Below the pieces are notes generated by a model. It was not told where the DNA came from. It did not search any database and was given only the letters and a program-made list of their open reading frames with translations. A DNA stretch of 64,000 nt. Source: Salvelinus alpinus. Lineage: Eukaryota; Chordata; Actinopteri; Salmoniformes; Salmonidae. The stretch is from assembly GCF_045679555.1 (NCBI RefSeq), contig NC_092115.1, positions 39,565,728 through 39,629,727 of the forward strand, in the 5' to 3' direction. Of the stretch, positions 63,622 to 64,000 are shown piece after piece. Position numbers and translations under genes: made by a program. The first letter of the stretch is position 1. The number at the start of each line of letters is the position of its first letter.

Positions 63622-64000
63622 CAGTTGAAGTCGGAAGTTTACATACACTTAGGTTGGAGTCATTAAAACTCGTTTTTCAACCACTCCACAAAATTATTGT
63701 TAACAAACTATAGTTTTGGCAAGTCGGTTAGGACATCTACTTTGTGCATGACACAAGTCATTTTTCCAACAATTGTTTACAGACAGATTATTTCACTTAT
63801 AATTCACTGTATCACAATTCCAGTGGGTCAGAAGTTTACATACACTATGTTGACTGTGCCTTTAAACAGCTTGGAAAATTCCAGAAAATTATGTCATGGC
63901 TTTAGAAGCTTCTGATAGGCTAATTGACATCATTTGAGTCAATTGGAGGTGTACCTGTGGATGTATTTCAAGGCCTACCTTCAAACTCAGTGCCTCTTTG
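63622..64000 (+). mobile_element. Tc1-like transposon G, copy 3 (window-truncated)
   Basis: After TA at 63620-63621 the terminus CAGTTGAAGTCGGAAGTTTA begins a copy closely matching 50975 onward. It includes the inner repeat AGTGGGTCAGAAGTTTACAT and the leader up to about 20 bases before the expected transposase ATG. The rest lies outside the window. Confidence 0.93.

Overview
This window looks like teleost nuclear DNA, most probably from a salmonid (Oncorhynchus/Salmo/Salvelinus type). The grounds are many Tc1-like transposons, tRNA-derived SINEs, L2-type LINEs whose tail resembles the salmonid LINE/SINE tail, and hAT elements with the AGAGGTCGACCGAT terminus, plus a vertebrate nuclear-receptor gene with canonical GT-AG introns. 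The family assignment of repeats rests on recall, because no database could be searched.

One host gene is supported: a ROR-family orphan nuclear receptor on the + strand. Its first coding exon carries only ATG-AGA-G (44558-44564). A 13.4 kb intron follows, then eight exons at 57991-61530. The nine exons join in frame to 503 codons plus a stop. The DNA-binding domain reads almost like RORB, while the hinge and the CAHH motif in the ligand-binding domain favour a fish rorc-type paralogue.

Layout. 1-3.8 kb: fragments of an LTR, small hAT-like MITEs, a 3-copy tandem repeat and a LINE 3' end. 3.85-12.7 kb: a DIRS-1-like tyrosine-recombinase retrotransposon split by about 7.7 kb of nested insertions (two LINEs, four Tc1-like elements, a SINE and a solo LTR). 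13.36-15.34 kb: a non-autonomous hAT with a perfect 8-bp target duplication. 15.4-20.3 kb: a full-length L2-like LINE with an uninterrupted 1097-codon ORF that contains a 2A-like motif. 20.36-24.28 kb: a decayed Ty3/gypsy element (minus). 25-35 kb: Tc1 pieces, a second LINE copy split by a solo LTR, and a 2.35 kb intron-containing IS630/mariner-like transposon flanked by a 227-bp duplication. 35-42 kb: more Tc1 and LINE fragments. 42.55-43.35 kb: a tandem LTR-internal-LTR-internal-LTR array, a miniature LTR retrotransposon with a tRNA-His-like primer site. 44.1-61.5 kb: the ROR gene, whose first intron holds a hairpin, a triple-nested LINE/hAT/Tc1 insertion and a TATA/CCAAT/GC-box cluster. 61.8-63.4 kb: a third hAT copy about 310 bp after the ROR stop. 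The window ends in the 5' part of another Tc1.

No CRISPR, bacterial operon, rRNA or genuine tRNA gene is seen. The items most worth a second look are the 2A-bearing intact LINE, the tRNA-His-primed TRIM array, the 227-bp duplication around the intron-containing transposon, the hairpin just inside ROR intron 1, and the three hAT copies carrying a captured SINE.
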